The position numbers were made by a program, and so were the translations under genes. Under the pieces are notes generated by a model that did not search any database, was not told the origin of the DNA, and worked only from the letters and a program-made list of their open reading frames with translations. From VMCP01 sp964408945 (GTDB lineage Bacteria; Bacteroidota; Bacteroidia; NS11-12g; UBA955), in assembly GCA_964408945.1 (NCBI GenBank), contig CAYPBJ010000010.1, forward strand, positions 7,554 to 71,553: a stretch of 64,000 bases of DNA, in the 5' to 3' direction. Shown in pieces: positions 25,487-34,615 of the stretch (position 1 is the first letter of the stretch; each line of letters starts with the position of its first letter).

Positions 25487-25825
25487 ATGGACAAGCCTAA
25501 AGTTGCAATAGACTATGCAAAGCTCACTCCCGAGTTGACTGAGCTTTTCAATGAAACGTATCCCAATGGAATTGTGGGACATACCATTCGTTTTCCCAAT
25601 TCAAAAGGGGAAATAGTGACATCGGTTAGACTTGAAACTGACGATAAGGTGTACTTAGTAAAATTAAGTGCCCGCGCCAAAGAAGTGTTATCTGATGAAG
25701 ATCTAGACGAAATGATTCGTCCTATTTCGAAAGGTGCAGATGACATTGAGGTTGAGTCAGACGATGAAGAAGATGACGACAATCAAAAAGACAAGCCTGA
25801 GCCAGACGAAGATGACGAAGATTAA
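25487..25825 (+). CDS. Conserved small acidic-tailed protein
   Basis: 112 aa, no signal peptide. Residues 1-75 look like a compact alpha/beta domain (KLTPELTELFNETYPNGIV, IRFPNSKGEIVTSVRLETDDKVYLVKLS); the last ~25 residues are almost all Asp, Glu, Lys and Pro. Similar short proteins with an acidic tail occur widely in Bacteroidota without known function. The acidic tail could mimic nucleic acid or keep the protein away from it. It lies 79 bp after rho and 13 bp before an SDR gene. Confidence 0.75.
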   Translation: MDKPKVAIDYAKLTPELTELFNETYPNGIVGHTIRFPNSKGEIVTSVRLETDDKVYLVKLSARAKEVLSDEDLDEMIRPISKGADDIEVESDDEEDDDNQKDKPEPDEDDED

Positions 25826-25838
25826 TCACGATTGACAA

Positions 25839-26534
25839 ATGAAACCTGTTGCGATTATATCTGGCGGCAGCCGTGGAATAGGTTTCGCTATAGCGCAACA
25901 ACTCATTCGTGACGGTTTTTATGTTCATATTATTGGCTCAAATTCCGAAAATTTAAACAACGCATTGGTTCAACTGGGTGTTGAAAATGCCCAAACAAGC
26001 TTGTGCGACATGTCTACACCCTCTGAGGTAATTTCTTTGTCACAAAAACTCTCTGAATTGTATCCGCAAGTACAAATTCTAGTTAATAATGTTGGAGTTT
26101 TTTTGCCAGGCTCCATGATGGAGGAACCATCTGGGCAATGGGAAAAAGAGTGGGAATTAAATGTAAGTTCAGCCTACCATTTAACAAGAGGTCTGTGGCC
26201 AAGTTTAAAAAACACACCAAGGTCTCATGTGTTTAACATGTGCAGCATAGCTAGTATCGTATCTTATTCAGCGGGTGGCACTTATGCAGTCACCAAACAT
26301 GCCCTGTTGGGCTTCTCTAAATCACTTAGAGAAGAAGGGAGACCACACGGAATTAGAGTGACCAGTTTATTGCCTGGTGCTACTTTAACAGACTCATGGG
26401 CAGGGGTTGATCTTCCAAAAGAGAGATTCATGAAGGCCGAGTCAGTGGCTAAAGTAGTATCTGTAGCCTTTCAGATCAACGAGGACACACAAATGGAAGA
26501 AGTTTTGTTGAGGCCTATTCAAGGCGATATTTAA
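25839..26534 (+). CDS. Short-chain dehydrogenase/reductase (SDR)
   Basis: 231 aa, classical SDR. Nucleotide-binding GGSRGIG (9-15), NNVG (83-86), catalytic Ser in the NMCSIAS block, Tyr149 and Lys153 (YAVTK), then PG in LLPGAT. It oxidises or reduces a hydroxyl/carbonyl group using NAD(P); the SR after GG hints at NADP preference. Substrate is unknown; the family includes FabG-like ketoreductases and sepiapterin-type enzymes. It lies 13 bp after the acidic-tailed gene. Confidence 0.9.
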   Translation: MKPVAIISGGSRGIGFAIAQQLIRDGFYVHIIGSNSENLNNALVQLGVENAQTSLCDMSTPSEVISLSQKLSELYPQVQILVNNVGVFLPGSMMEEPSGQWEKEWELNVSSAYHLTRGLWPSLKNTPRSHVFNMCSIASIVSYSAGGTYAVTKHALLGFSKSLREEGRPHGIRVTSLLPGATLTDSWAGVDLPKERFMKAESVAKVVSVAFQINEDTQMEEVLLRPIQGDI

Positions 26535-26556
26535 ACTCTTTTTCAATCCTTTTTGT

Positions 26557-26564
26557 TATATTTG
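26557..26564 (+). promoter_or_regulatory. -7 box (TATATTTG)
   Basis: Exact TAnnTTTG match 29 nt before the ATG of the T9SS cargo gene, with T-rich DNA upstream (TTTTTG at 26550-26555). A conventional leader of about 20-25 nt is expected. Confidence 0.6.
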
Positions 26565-26593
26565 TAATTATTAAACTAAAATACCTAAGATAG

Positions 26594-27946
26594 ATGAAAA
26601 AATTACTTTTGTTTGGATTTGGAGCCATTGGTTTTTTGAGTTTGAACGCTCAAGCACCAATCAACCATAAAATTCATGAGCAAGACAAAAATCAAGGTGT
26701 AAGCAACAAGCAAAACATTTATGTTGGGCCAAATGCGAAAAACCAGATGTCTAAGCGCGCTGAAACTTTGCAAGATATTTACAATTTTGCAGAAGCATAC
26801 GGCGAAAGTATGATGTTGGGTGCTCCTGAATCTTACATTCGTTGGATTTCAGCCGATTCTAATGCATTAACTGTTTACAGTGACGGAAACGGTGGGTCAA
26901 CAGCTCAACACAATGGAATTCATGTAGTTGGAACTTCATTTGATCCTAAAGATTCTGCATTTATTGATATCGGAAAAACAGTATTAGCACGTTTTAATCC
27001 ATACACTGTAGATACCATTCGTTGGGTACAATATTATGTTCGTAATGTTGACTCAATTGATTTGGGCAACGGAAATCAAGAAGTTATTGATACTGTATTT
27101 GTTCAATATTTTGATTTCTCAGGAATCTCTTTAAGACAATTTAATAGAGGCGGAACAAACTTGAATTCTGCACCTAACGTAGATGGTTATAAGCCTAAGA
27201 CTCGTTTGAACTCAACGGCTCTTTACACCGATACTATTTTGTTGAATACAGCTTTTGGTGATTCAGTAAACTACCAAGAAGGCCGTTTGTTTGGTCGTAC
27301 TATGGGAACTGTTCCTCCAGATTTCAAATCTTTATCTACCAACGGTACTCAAGTTCAAGCGAACGTTGTAGCAATGAGCGTTTTCTTTAAACCTATGAAG
27401 AAAGCACAGTTGAAAGATACATTCGTAAACTGGACTAACCCTAATTTCAAACGTACTACCAACGGTTTAGGTGTTCGTTTCTTGTATTGGACAGATCACG
27501 CTCAAGACATTTTTTCTCCATATAGAATAAATAACACATTCTGGACACCTGGTTTCTTGGTAGATGGTCAAACTTTCAATGGTTGGAAGTCTTATTTGCC
27601 TACTACCGCATACAACACCACTTCTATGTTTGATGTTGATTTTAATATCACCGTTGAAAATCTTTCAGCTCGCGAATTGGCAAAAGATCTTTCAGCAGTG
27701 AAAGTGTATCCTAATCCTGCAACAGGTAACCAAGTTGCAGCAGTGTTTAATTTGACAAAAACCGCGAACGTGAGCGCAGTTGTAATGGATATCAACGGTA
27801 GAACCGTTAAAACATTGCCTTCTGGTTCTTTCCAAAAAGGTTTGAATGAATTGGTGATTTCAACTGACGGATTGAGCAAAGGCATCTACACACTATCAGT
27901 GCAAACTGACAACGCGGTAGAAGCAACTAAATTTGTAGTTCAATAA
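26594..27946 (+). CDS. T9SS-secreted protein, function unknown
   Basis: 450 aa. Signal peptide (~1-19, LSLNAQ). The middle (~60-360) is beta-rich with many Asp/Asn/Thr-containing strands and no motif I can name. The C-terminal ~85 residues form a type A T9SS sorting domain: VKVYPNPATGNQ, a VVMDINGRTVKTL strand and GLSKGIYTLSVQTDN, ending ATKFVVQ. Secreted and probably attached to the surface via A-LPS. It is monocistronic, with its own promoter and a strong terminator. Confidence 0.88.
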   Translation: MKKLLLFGFGAIGFLSLNAQAPINHKIHEQDKNQGVSNKQNIYVGPNAKNQMSKRAETLQDIYNFAEAYGESMMLGAPESYIRWISADSNALTVYSDGNGGSTAQHNGIHVVGTSFDPKDSAFIDIGKTVLARFNPYTVDTIRWVQYYVRNVDSIDLGNGNQEVIDTVFVQYFDFSGISLRQFNRGGTNLNSAPNVDGYKPKTRLNSTALYTDTILLNTAFGDSVNYQEGRLFGRTMGTVPPDFKSLSTNGTQVQANVVAMSVFFKPMKKAQLKDTFVNWTNPNFKRTTNGLGVRFLYWTDHAQDIFSPYRINNTFWTPGFLVDGQTFNGWKSYLPTTAYNTTSMFDVDFNITVENLSARELAKDLSAVKVYPNPATGNQVAAVFNLTKTANVSAVVMDINGRTVKTLPSGSFQKGLNELVISTDGLSKGIYTLSVQTDNAVEATKFVVQ

Positions 27947-27969
27947 ACGAATTATTTAATAGACACTTC

Positions 27970-28002
27970 AAAAGGGCTTCCCCAACGGGAAGCCCTTTTT
28001 TT
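27970..28002 (+). terminator. Intrinsic terminator
   Basis: A perfect 13-bp stem (AAAAGGGCTTCCC with its complement), CAAC loop and seven or more T. The -7 box of the next gene begins one base after the T-tract. Confidence 0.92.
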
Positions 28003-28003
28003 A

Positions 28004-28011
28004 TACCTTTG
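28004..28011 (+). promoter_or_regulatory. -7 box (TACCTTTG) fused to preceding terminator
   Basis: Exact TAnnTTTG match ending 3 nt before the ATG at 28015. Any -33 element would have to lie within the terminator hairpin, and no TTTG is visible there. Confidence 0.6.
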
Positions 28012-28014
28012 TTT

Positions 28015-29487
28015 ATGCAAATAAATTTAGCATCAGCATCAAAGATTGGTTTTTTACTGCTCGTCCATTCGGTTTCTGCCCAAAGCTTTTTTGGACTTCA
28101 GAATAGCAATTATGGAGGAATTCATACGGCAGTAACCAATCCATCCCTGATTACAATGATGGATTATCAGCGCAGTGCTAATATTTCTACCATTGGTTTT
28201 TCTGCTGAAAATAATTACGTGTCGCTGGAAACTCCATTTTCTGCATGGCAACTCCTGAGAGGAAAAGTTCCTCAACAATACAAAAAAGCAGATGGTTCAT
28301 CTGGGGAAGGATCCATTGACTGGCAAAGTTCTTGGCTCAAGGAAGATAGGAACGGTGATAATATCAATGCAAATTTGAATTTAGAATACAGAGGCCCATC
28401 TTATGCTAACCACTACGGCCGTTTAATTTGGGGGCTGGGCATGAGAACCAAGTATACCGCAAATCTAGACGGTATTACCCCTGAAATGATTGGTTGGGCA
28501 AAAAACCTGATCGATTCACAATCAATCAATAACATCAATCAAATTTCTGCTCAGAAATTCAGTGTTTTTGTGAATTCCTATCAAGAATATTCCGGACTTT
28601 TGGCCATTAGAATTGTTGATAATGCAAAAGTAAAATTGGGCATTGGCACAAACTTGAAATTGATTTTGGGAAATGGAAATTTCAAACTTCAGAATTCGGG
28701 CGTTTTATTGAATGTCAAAGGAATTGATAGTATTGGTATTAGCGGCGGACAAATGCAAGTGTCTTATACTGAGAACAATCTGTTTCAACAACTTTCAGGT
28801 GGGGTATTGGCTGGTAGTTTACCAAGATTCAGAGATATTTCAGGAGTGGGATATGGTTTTGATTTAGGTTTTACTCTTTTATTGGGAGATAATATGACCA
28901 AAACTAAGAAGGATCGTTCTAAAGTGAAAGATTACCGAATGAAAATTGCTGCTGCTCTCTTAGATTTAGGAAGAATTGGATATTCTAATAAAAATCAAGG
29001 GTTTATCATTGACGGAAGTAAAAATTTCAGCATCCCCATTCAAACTCCTGAATTCATTTTAGCAGCGTCTAAAGGGGTGAATTCTGTGGTAGACTATACC
29101 AAGGAAAAAGCGATTCAAGATGGTGCTTATATCAATCAGCCTGAAGAGGTGAAAATAATCTTGCCAACTACCCTTCAATTGCAGTTTGATTATCAGGTAG
29201 TTTCAATGTTCAATGTGGCGGCTCAACTTACTCAGGCCATAGATTTAAATAACCCGTACCAAATTCAATCAAACAGTTCACTTGTGGTTGTTCCTCGTTT
29301 TGAGCACGCTTGGTTTGAGCTCTCTGCGCCAATCTCTTTGTATAATAATTATAGAAGTTTTGGTTTCGGGGGATTTTTGAGACTGGGACCTGTGTTCTTG
29401 GGAACAGACAACATCATAAAATCTATCAACCCTTCAAAGTTGCAGGGCGTGAATTTCTATTTTGGAATCAGTACCTTATTGAGGTAA
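28015..29487 (+). CDS. DUF5723-like outer-membrane protein
   Basis: 490 aa from the ATG at 28015. Signal peptide ~1-22 (HSVSAQSF). The start of the mature part (GLQNSNYGGIHTAVTNPSLI) and the alternating strands with many Tyr, Gly and Asn fit the DUF5723 family of predicted outer-membrane barrels; the late segment (FGGFLRLGPVFLGTDNII) is typical of its last strands. Function is unknown. It shares no operon partner and ends 4 bp from the convergent murA. Confidence 0.78.
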   Translation: MQINLASASKIGFLLLVHSVSAQSFFGLQNSNYGGIHTAVTNPSLITMMDYQRSANISTIGFSAENNYVSLETPFSAWQLLRGKVPQQYKKADGSSGEGSIDWQSSWLKEDRNGDNINANLNLEYRGPSYANHYGRLIWGLGMRTKYTANLDGITPEMIGWAKNLIDSQSINNINQISAQKFSVFVNSYQEYSGLLAIRIVDNAKVKLGIGTNLKLILGNGNFKLQNSGVLLNVKGIDSIGISGGQMQVSYTENNLFQQLSGGVLAGSLPRFRDISGVGYGFDLGFTLLLGDNMTKTKKDRSKVKDYRMKIAAALLDLGRIGYSNKNQGFIIDGSKNFSIPIQTPEFILAASKGVNSVVDYTKEKAIQDGAYINQPEEVKIILPTTLQLQFDYQVVSMFNVAAQLTQAIDLNNPYQIQSNSSLVVVPRFEHAWFELSAPISLYNNYRSFGFGGFLRLGPVFLGTDNIIKSINPSKLQGVNFYFGISTLLR

Positions 29488-29491
29488 ACGC

Positions 29492-30799
29492 TTATTCAAA
29501 TCGGGTAATTTGTGCCCCCAATGGATTCAAACGTTCTTCGATTTTCTCGTAACCGCGGTCAATTTGTTCAATGTTTTTGATGGTACTCTTGCCCTTGGCA
29601 CTCATTGCGGCAATGAGCAATGCAACACCTGCTCTAATGTCAGGTGATGACATCGTAATTCCCTTCAATTGGGTTCTTCTGTCAAGTCCAATAACAGTTG
29701 CACGGTGCGGGTCACACAAAATGATTTGTGCTCCCATATCAATGAGATTGTCTACGAAGAACAATCGGCTTTCGAACATTTTTTGATGTATCAAAACGGT
29801 TCCACGAGCTTGAGTTGCAGTAACTAAGGCAATGGAAATGAGATCAGGTGTAAATCCGGGCCAAATTTGATCGCTAATGGTTAAAATGGATCCATCTATG
29901 AACGAATCAATTTCGTAGTGGTCGTTTTTAGGGATATAAATATCGTCGCCCTGAATTTCTAATTGAATTCCCAACCTTTGAAAGGTTCTAGGAATGATTC
30001 CCAATTGGTCAACACGGCAATTTTTCAGGCGAATATCGCTTTGAGTAATTGCAGCCATTCCAATGAAGCTTCCAATTTCAATCATATCGGGCAAACACCT
30101 ATGGGTGCAACCCTTCATGCTATTCACACCTTGAATGGTTAGTTTGTTAGATCCTATACCCTCAATTTTCGCGCCCATGCTGTTGAGCATGTTGCACAAT
30201 TGTTGAAGATAAGGTTCACAAGCAGCATTGTAAATTGTTGTGGTTCCGTTAGCTAGAACCGCAGCCATCACAATATTGGCAGTTCCAGTTACGGAAGCTT
30301 CATCTAAGTGAAGGTAGGCTCCTTGTAGATTGTCGCTATGAACTCGGTAAAAAGTTTGTTCGGGTAGATATTCAAATTTGGCACCCAAAGCCATAAATCC
30401 TTCAAAATGGGTATCCAATCTTCTGCGGCCAATTTTGTCGCCTCCGGGTGAGGGAATATAGCCTTTTCCAAAACGCGACAAAAGTGGCCCAACAATCATG
30501 ATTGAACCTCTCAATGCTGCGCCTTGTTTTTTGAATTCAGGACTATATAAAAAAGCCAAATCAACATTATCTGCTTTGAATGAATAAACCCCTTTGCTCA
30601 ATCGGTTGGTTTTGACTCCCAAATTGCCTAAAAGTTCAATGAGTTTTAGTACATCTCTGATTTCAGGTATATTCTCTATGATTACTTCTTGGTCAGTTAA
30701 CAATACGGCACAAATGACCTGTAATGCTTCGTTTTTGGCCCCTTGGGGTTGGATTTCTCCTTGGAGGGAATGTCCGCCTTGAATTTCGAAATACGACAT
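29492..30799 (-). CDS. murA: UDP-N-acetylglucosamine 1-carboxyvinyltransferase (Asp121 variant)
   Basis: 435 aa, full length. It transfers enolpyruvate from PEP to UDP-GlcNAc, the first committed step of peptidoglycan synthesis, in the cytoplasm. Lys22 and Asn23 (AKNEAL) are the substrate-binding pair. The catalytic-loop position is SPGGDKIGRRRLD with Asp121 where E. coli has Cys115. Asp is also found in mycobacterial and chlamydial MurA and makes the enzyme insensitive to fosfomycin. Late landmarks DLISIALV and DIRAGVALLIAAM are intact. It lies 2 bp after the DUF4290 gene, a frequent pairing in Bacteroidota. Confidence 0.96.
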   Translation of the reverse strand: MSYFEIQGGHSLQGEIQPQGAKNEALQVICAVLLTDQEVIIENIPEIRDVLKLIELLGNLGVKTNRLSKGVYSFKADNVDLAFLYSPEFKKQGAALRGSIMIVGPLLSRFGKGYIPSPGGDKIGRRRLDTHFEGFMALGAKFEYLPEQTFYRVHSDNLQGAYLHLDEASVTGTANIVMAAVLANGTTTIYNAACEPYLQQLCNMLNSMGAKIEGIGSNKLTIQGVNSMKGCTHRCLPDMIEIGSFIGMAAITQSDIRLKNCRVDQLGIIPRTFQRLGIQLEIQGDDIYIPKNDHYEIDSFIDGSILTISDQIWPGFTPDLISIALVTATQARGTVLIHQKMFESRLFFVDNLIDMGAQIILCDPHRATVIGLDRRTQLKGITMSSPDIRAGVALLIAAMSAKGKSTIKNIEQIDRGYEKIEERLNPLGAQITRFE

Positions 30800-30801
30800 G
30801 A

Positions 30802-31482
30802 TTAAAATCTACGGTAGTTTTTACCCTTGTTATTTCTTTTTGGGTTTTTGTTGTTTCTATTGTTTTGGAAATTGTTGTTTCTACTTCCAAACTGTTGTTG
30901 TTTCCGGGGATTGTAATTGCTGGTATTATCAGCGGTTACAGTTATTTCAGAGCCTGCTACGTGTAACTTTCCCTTTGATAAAATGCGAAGGTGTTCTGCA
31001 ATCACTTCATTGCTCAAGTTTTCGTTGTTCCACATCTTACAACTGTTGTACATGAAAGAGGCAATTAAATTTACAAGTTCTTGTCTCAATTCATTGTCTT
31101 CCAGTTCAGTAGCACGCTCAATCATGTTTTGAAGATTGCGGCCGTAAAAACGAAAACGAATGTTAGTATCTTGATAGCCAATTTGATCAGGCTTCTTGTT
31201 GCGAACTTCCGCCTGGGGAATTTCGTAGGGACAGTCAACATCCAATGAATAATCAGCCATTTGGAATAAATGTCCCCATAAAACTTGCTGATAATTTGAT
31301 TGAAGCTTTATTTCCGGGTTCAAAAGAGCCATGACGTTGACTAAATTATGTGCCCATAAAGTGCGTTCTGATTTTTCGGGGAGGCTTTGAATATGCTCAA
31401 TATAGTCTTGAACACTGCGCCCGTATTCAGAAATTTTCAGTGCGGTTCGTTGCGTATTGTAATCTTCTTGTAAGATACCCAT
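30802..31482 (-). CDS. DUF4290 family protein
   Basis: 226 aa from the ATG at 31482; a TTG at 31494 would add four residues. Helical N-terminal domain (QEDYNTQRTALKISEYGRSV, LPEKSERTLWAHNLVNVMALLNP) matching DUF4290, followed from ~180 by an Asn/Arg/Lys/Gln-rich tail (RKQQQFGSRNNNFQNNRNN) ending YRRF. The basic, low-complexity tail suggests RNA or nucleic-acid binding. Function unknown; conserved next to murA across the phylum. Confidence 0.85.
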   Translation of the reverse strand: MGILQEDYNTQRTALKISEYGRSVQDYIEHIQSLPEKSERTLWAHNLVNVMALLNPEIKLQSNYQQVLWGHLFQMADYSLDVDCPYEIPQAEVRNKKPDQIGYQDTNIRFRFYGRNLQNMIERATELEDNELRQELVNLIASFMYNSCKMWNNENLSNEVIAEHLRILSKGKLHVAGSEITVTADNTSNYNPRKQQQFGSRNNNFQNNRNNKNPKRNNKGKNYRRF

Positions 31483-31554
31483 TATATTATGCAAATTAAG
31501 GTTAGAATCTTGGATTTAGTAAACATTTCGTATCATTCGTGTGTTTTTTTATCA

Positions 31555-32184
31555 ATGAGAGACCAAATTATTGCCCACTACATTCGCTTCAGCAACAAAA
31601 ACGGCAAAGCGCCCGTTTCTGTGTTTCAGTTTTGTGAGGATTGCGGACTATCTGAGCGACAGTTTTTTGATGAATTTTCTGATTTCGAACATCTTCAAGA
31701 GGAGATTTTAGGTGATTTTTGGAAAAATACGGTTGCCAAGTTGGAGGAGCAAGAATTCTATCAAAACACCAACGATGCTGAAAAGTTTTTAGCAGTGGCC
31801 TACGGTTTCTTTGAAAATCTAAAAGATCAACGCAGTTTCTTTTTGAATTTCTTTGGTAATTGGAATTCACCCAAAGATTTGTTCCACGGATTTAAAAATT
31901 TCCGGGAAGTTGTTATGAAGTACATTGATCAATTGGACTTGCCTTCAACCGATTTAGGAGTTCCACAATTGAATAAACCCATCAATAAGTTGAATTCAAA
32001 TGCGTTGTATTTGAATTTGATTTTTGTTCTCCATTATTGGGTGAAAGACAGAAGCAAAGGATTTGAAAAAACCGATGCCCTGATTGAGAAGTTGTTTACA
32101 CTGTCTTTTGATATGATGGAAACCAATTCGCTCAAGAAAGTAATTGACTTAGGAAAGTTTTTGGTAGCTGATTTCAAACTTTAA
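31555..32184 (+). CDS. TetR-like protein paired with UbiB-type kinase
   Basis: 209 aa from the ATG at 31555, chosen because earlier in-frame codons run into the divergent DUF4290 promoter. A helix-turn-helix-sized N-terminus (APVSVFQFCEDCGLSERQFFDEF, ~20-42) is followed by a TetR-like all-helical C-terminal domain. The DNA-recognition helix is atypical, so it may regulate or may act as a non-DNA-binding partner. It lies 5 bp before a UbiB/ABC1 kinase gene, a pairing common in Bacteroidota, pointing to a joint role in envelope lipid or quinone metabolism. Confidence 0.75.
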   Translation: MRDQIIAHYIRFSNKNGKAPVSVFQFCEDCGLSERQFFDEFSDFEHLQEEILGDFWKNTVAKLEEQEFYQNTNDAEKFLAVAYGFFENLKDQRSFFLNFFGNWNSPKDLFHGFKNFREVVMKYIDQLDLPSTDLGVPQLNKPINKLNSNALYLNLIFVLHYWVKDRSKGFEKTDALIEKLFTLSFDMMETNSLKKVIDLGKFLVADFKL

Positions 32185-32189
32185 ATTTT

Positions 32190-33524
32190 ATGAAAACTCA
32201 AGACTCCATTGCCAGCTCAAAATTGGGCCGGGCCGTGAAACTAGTGGGCGCTGGTGCCAAAATAGGTGGCAATTATCTCAAATATTACGCAAAAAAAAGC
32301 ATCACTGGCGAAGATTCTAAAGAAGGGCTCCACGAACAGAATGCAACAGATATCTATGATTCATTGAGCGAGTTGAAAGGCAGCGCTTTGAAAGTGGCTC
32401 AAATGTTGAGCATGGATAAAAACCTACTTCCACGTGCATACACTCAAAAATTTGCTCTTTCACAATATTCAGCGCCTCCAATGTCACCGCCGCTAGTTAT
32501 GAAGGTATTTAAAACTGCCACGGGAAAATATCCCAACGAAGTTTTTGATCATTTCGATACCAAAAGTTTGGCAGCAGCAAGCATTGGTCAAGTGCATCTT
32601 GCTGAAAAAGACGGCAAAAAATACGCCGTAAAAATTCAATATCCCGGAATTGCTGATTCCATAAAAAGCGATTTGAAGATGGTTAAACCTGTTGCGAATG
32701 CCATGTTTGGATTGTCAGAAAAGGAAATGAAAAAATACTTCGAGGAAGTGGAAGATAAGTTGATTGAAGAAACCAACTATCACTTAGAACTTAGAAGAGG
32801 TACAGAAATTTCTCAGGCAAGTGCTCACATTAAAAACATCGTGTTTCCAACGTATTATCCTGAGTTTAGCAGCGAAAAAGTGTTGGTTATGGACTATTTG
32901 GATGGAAATCACCTTAAAGAGTTCTTAGACGAAAATCCATCCCCAGAAACAAAAAACAATATTGCACAGACCCTTTGGGACTTCTATGAATATCAGTTGC
33001 ATGAGCTGAAGGCCATTCACGCAGATCCGCATCCAGGTAACTTTTTATTTAAAGGGGACAAGGTTGGGGTTATAGATTTTGGTTGCATCAAAGAGGTGCC
33101 GGAAGATTTCTATCAAAGTTATTTTCCATTGTTACTGCAAGAAGTGCAATCAGATGCTGAGTTGATTCATCAGTTACTCATGAATATTGAAATCATTTTT
33201 CCCGACGATACGCCCGCCGTTAAAGAAGAATTGACCAACGCATTTTTACGTATGACGCGTTTATTGAGCAGGCCTTTTTGCACCGAGGAATTTGAATTCA
33301 CCTACGAGTTTATCGATGAGATATATGCAACGGGAGAGGAGATTTACAAAATCCAAGAAGTGAAAAAACCCACCAAGCCCAGAGGAAGTAAACACGCATT
33401 GTACATCAATCGTACCTATTTTGGAATTTACAGCATGATGGCTGACTTGGGGGCAAACATTAAAACAGGTAAAAGGGACTGGCAGGCACGATTGTGGGAA
33501 TCTATCAGTGCTCAGACTTTGTAA
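32190..33524 (+). CDS. ABC1/UbiB (AarF) family atypical kinase
   Basis: 444 aa. The UbiB hallmarks are present: KVAQMLSMD (the KxGQ motif with Ala for Gly, ~69-72), the Ala-rich loop AAASIGQVHLAE (~126-137), VKIQYPGI with the ATP lysine, HADPHPGNFLF and VIDFGCIKE (metal-binding Asp). Members act as ATPases or kinases in ubiquinone/menaquinone-lipid homeostasis. No C-terminal membrane helices are obvious. The Gly-to-Ala change in KxGQ is notable, since this motif controls access to the active site. Its 3' end overlaps the convergent GT2 gene by 13 bp. Confidence 0.9.
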   Translation: MKTQDSIASSKLGRAVKLVGAGAKIGGNYLKYYAKKSITGEDSKEGLHEQNATDIYDSLSELKGSALKVAQMLSMDKNLLPRAYTQKFALSQYSAPPMSPPLVMKVFKTATGKYPNEVFDHFDTKSLAAASIGQVHLAEKDGKKYAVKIQYPGIADSIKSDLKMVKPVANAMFGLSEKEMKKYFEEVEDKLIEETNYHLELRRGTEISQASAHIKNIVFPTYYPEFSSEKVLVMDYLDGNHLKEFLDENPSPETKNNIAQTLWDFYEYQLHELKAIHADPHPGNFLFKGDKVGVIDFGCIKEVPEDFYQSYFPLLLQEVQSDAELIHQLLMNIEIIFPDDTPAVKEELTNAFLRMTRLLSRPFCTEEFEFTYEFIDEIYATGEEIYKIQEVKKPTKPRGSKHALYINRTYFGIYSMMADLGANIKTGKRDWQARLWESISAQTL

Positions 33525-34615
33525 CTGCGCTCTTTCCATCGAGTTTTCACCGGAAGTAGAAAGAAAATGGCCGTACTGACGGTCAATACAAAAAGATAAA
33601 TCTCATAAACAAGATGTTGGGAGAGCTTCGGAAGAGGTTCTCCCACTTTTTTATAAATGATAGAGATCTGGGCGGTTTGTATGAGCCATTTTACACTCCA
33701 TAATGAAATGGCCCAAACGGGTGTAGCAATCCAAAAGAGCAAGGGTATTAAAAAGAAAAAGCTACCGTAAATACCAAACAACAGCCACCAATACCAAGGA
33801 AGTTCTTTGCCACCGCTAAGCCAACGCTTTCTTTGATGCAACAAGGGTATAAATCCTTTGGTTTTCTCTGAATAAGCTAAAACATCGGGGTGCATCACGT
33901 TGTTCCATCCCCAACCTTTGGCGCAAACTTCCGCGTAAAGTTTATAATCTTCGGTGATGGAAAATCGGATATTCGCATAGCCACCGGTTTGCCAATAAGC
34001 GTCTTTTCGAACAATCATGTTATTCCCTACGGCTGTTGCAGGCACACCACTATAGGAAATGACATTCAAAAGCCCCATGAAATAGGCCCAATCCATTTCT
34101 TGCAACCAGCCGTCTACACCCGAACTTTTAACCATGGTTGTGCCGCTGCTGACTCCCGTATTTTTATCTAAAGACTGCAACATAGACAGAGCCCACTGCG
34201 GCTTGACGCGCACATCAGCATCTGTAATAAGGTAGTAATCACCTACGGCATGCTGGTCTAGTTGTGCCATTACCCGCGCTTTTGCTTTCAATCCACGATT
34301 GTCATCTAAAATGTTAACCAGTTGAATATGAGGGTGTTCTTTTGTGAAACTTTGAATAATTTCAGCGGTTTTATCGGTGCTTTGATCGTTACCAACCAAG
34401 ATTTGAAGTTTTTTTACAGGGTAATCTAACTCCAATAGGGAGTTTAAACAACCAGCAATGTTTTCTTCCTCATTTCTGCAGGCAACCCAAATACTGATCT
34501 CGGGAAGTTCTTCAGATAACGGTTGTTTTTGAGATTCATATTTAATCAACCAAGCAAGTTGCCAAACTTGAATCAGAATGTATGACAGCAGGGGAATGAG
34601 AATGATTTCAAACAT
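33512..34615 (-). CDS. Membrane-bound family 2 glycosyltransferase
   Basis: 367 aa from the ATG at 34615 (a TTG at 34624 is possible). One N-terminal helix, then a GT-A domain: ISIWVACRNEEENIAGCLNSLL, LVGNDQSTDKTAEII, the DxD-like ITDADVRVKP, ITEDYKLYAEVCAKGWG, and HQRKRWLSGG (Q/RxxRW acceptor motif), followed by three C-terminal helices. It is a processive-type or bactoprenol-dependent transferase of the inner membrane. The gene overlaps the upstream NodB deacetylase by 8 bp; such pairs make or modify N-acetylated polysaccharides (compare PgaC/PgaB, NodC/NodB). Confidence 0.88.
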   Translation of the reverse strand: MFEIILIPLLSYILIQVWQLAWLIKYESQKQPLSEELPEISIWVACRNEEENIAGCLNSLLELDYPVKKLQILVGNDQSTDKTAEIIQSFTKEHPHIQLVNILDDNRGLKAKARVMAQLDQHAVGDYYLITDADVRVKPQWALSMLQSLDKNTGVSSGTTMVKSSGVDGWLQEMDWAYFMGLLNVISYSGVPATAVGNNMIVRKDAYWQTGGYANIRFSITEDYKLYAEVCAKGWGWNNVMHPDVLAYSEKTKGFIPLLHQRKRWLSGGKELPWYWWLLFGIYGSFFFLIPLLFWIATPVWAISLWSVKWLIQTAQISIIYKKVGEPLPKLSQHLVYEIYLFVLTVSTAIFFLLPVKTRWKERSYKV

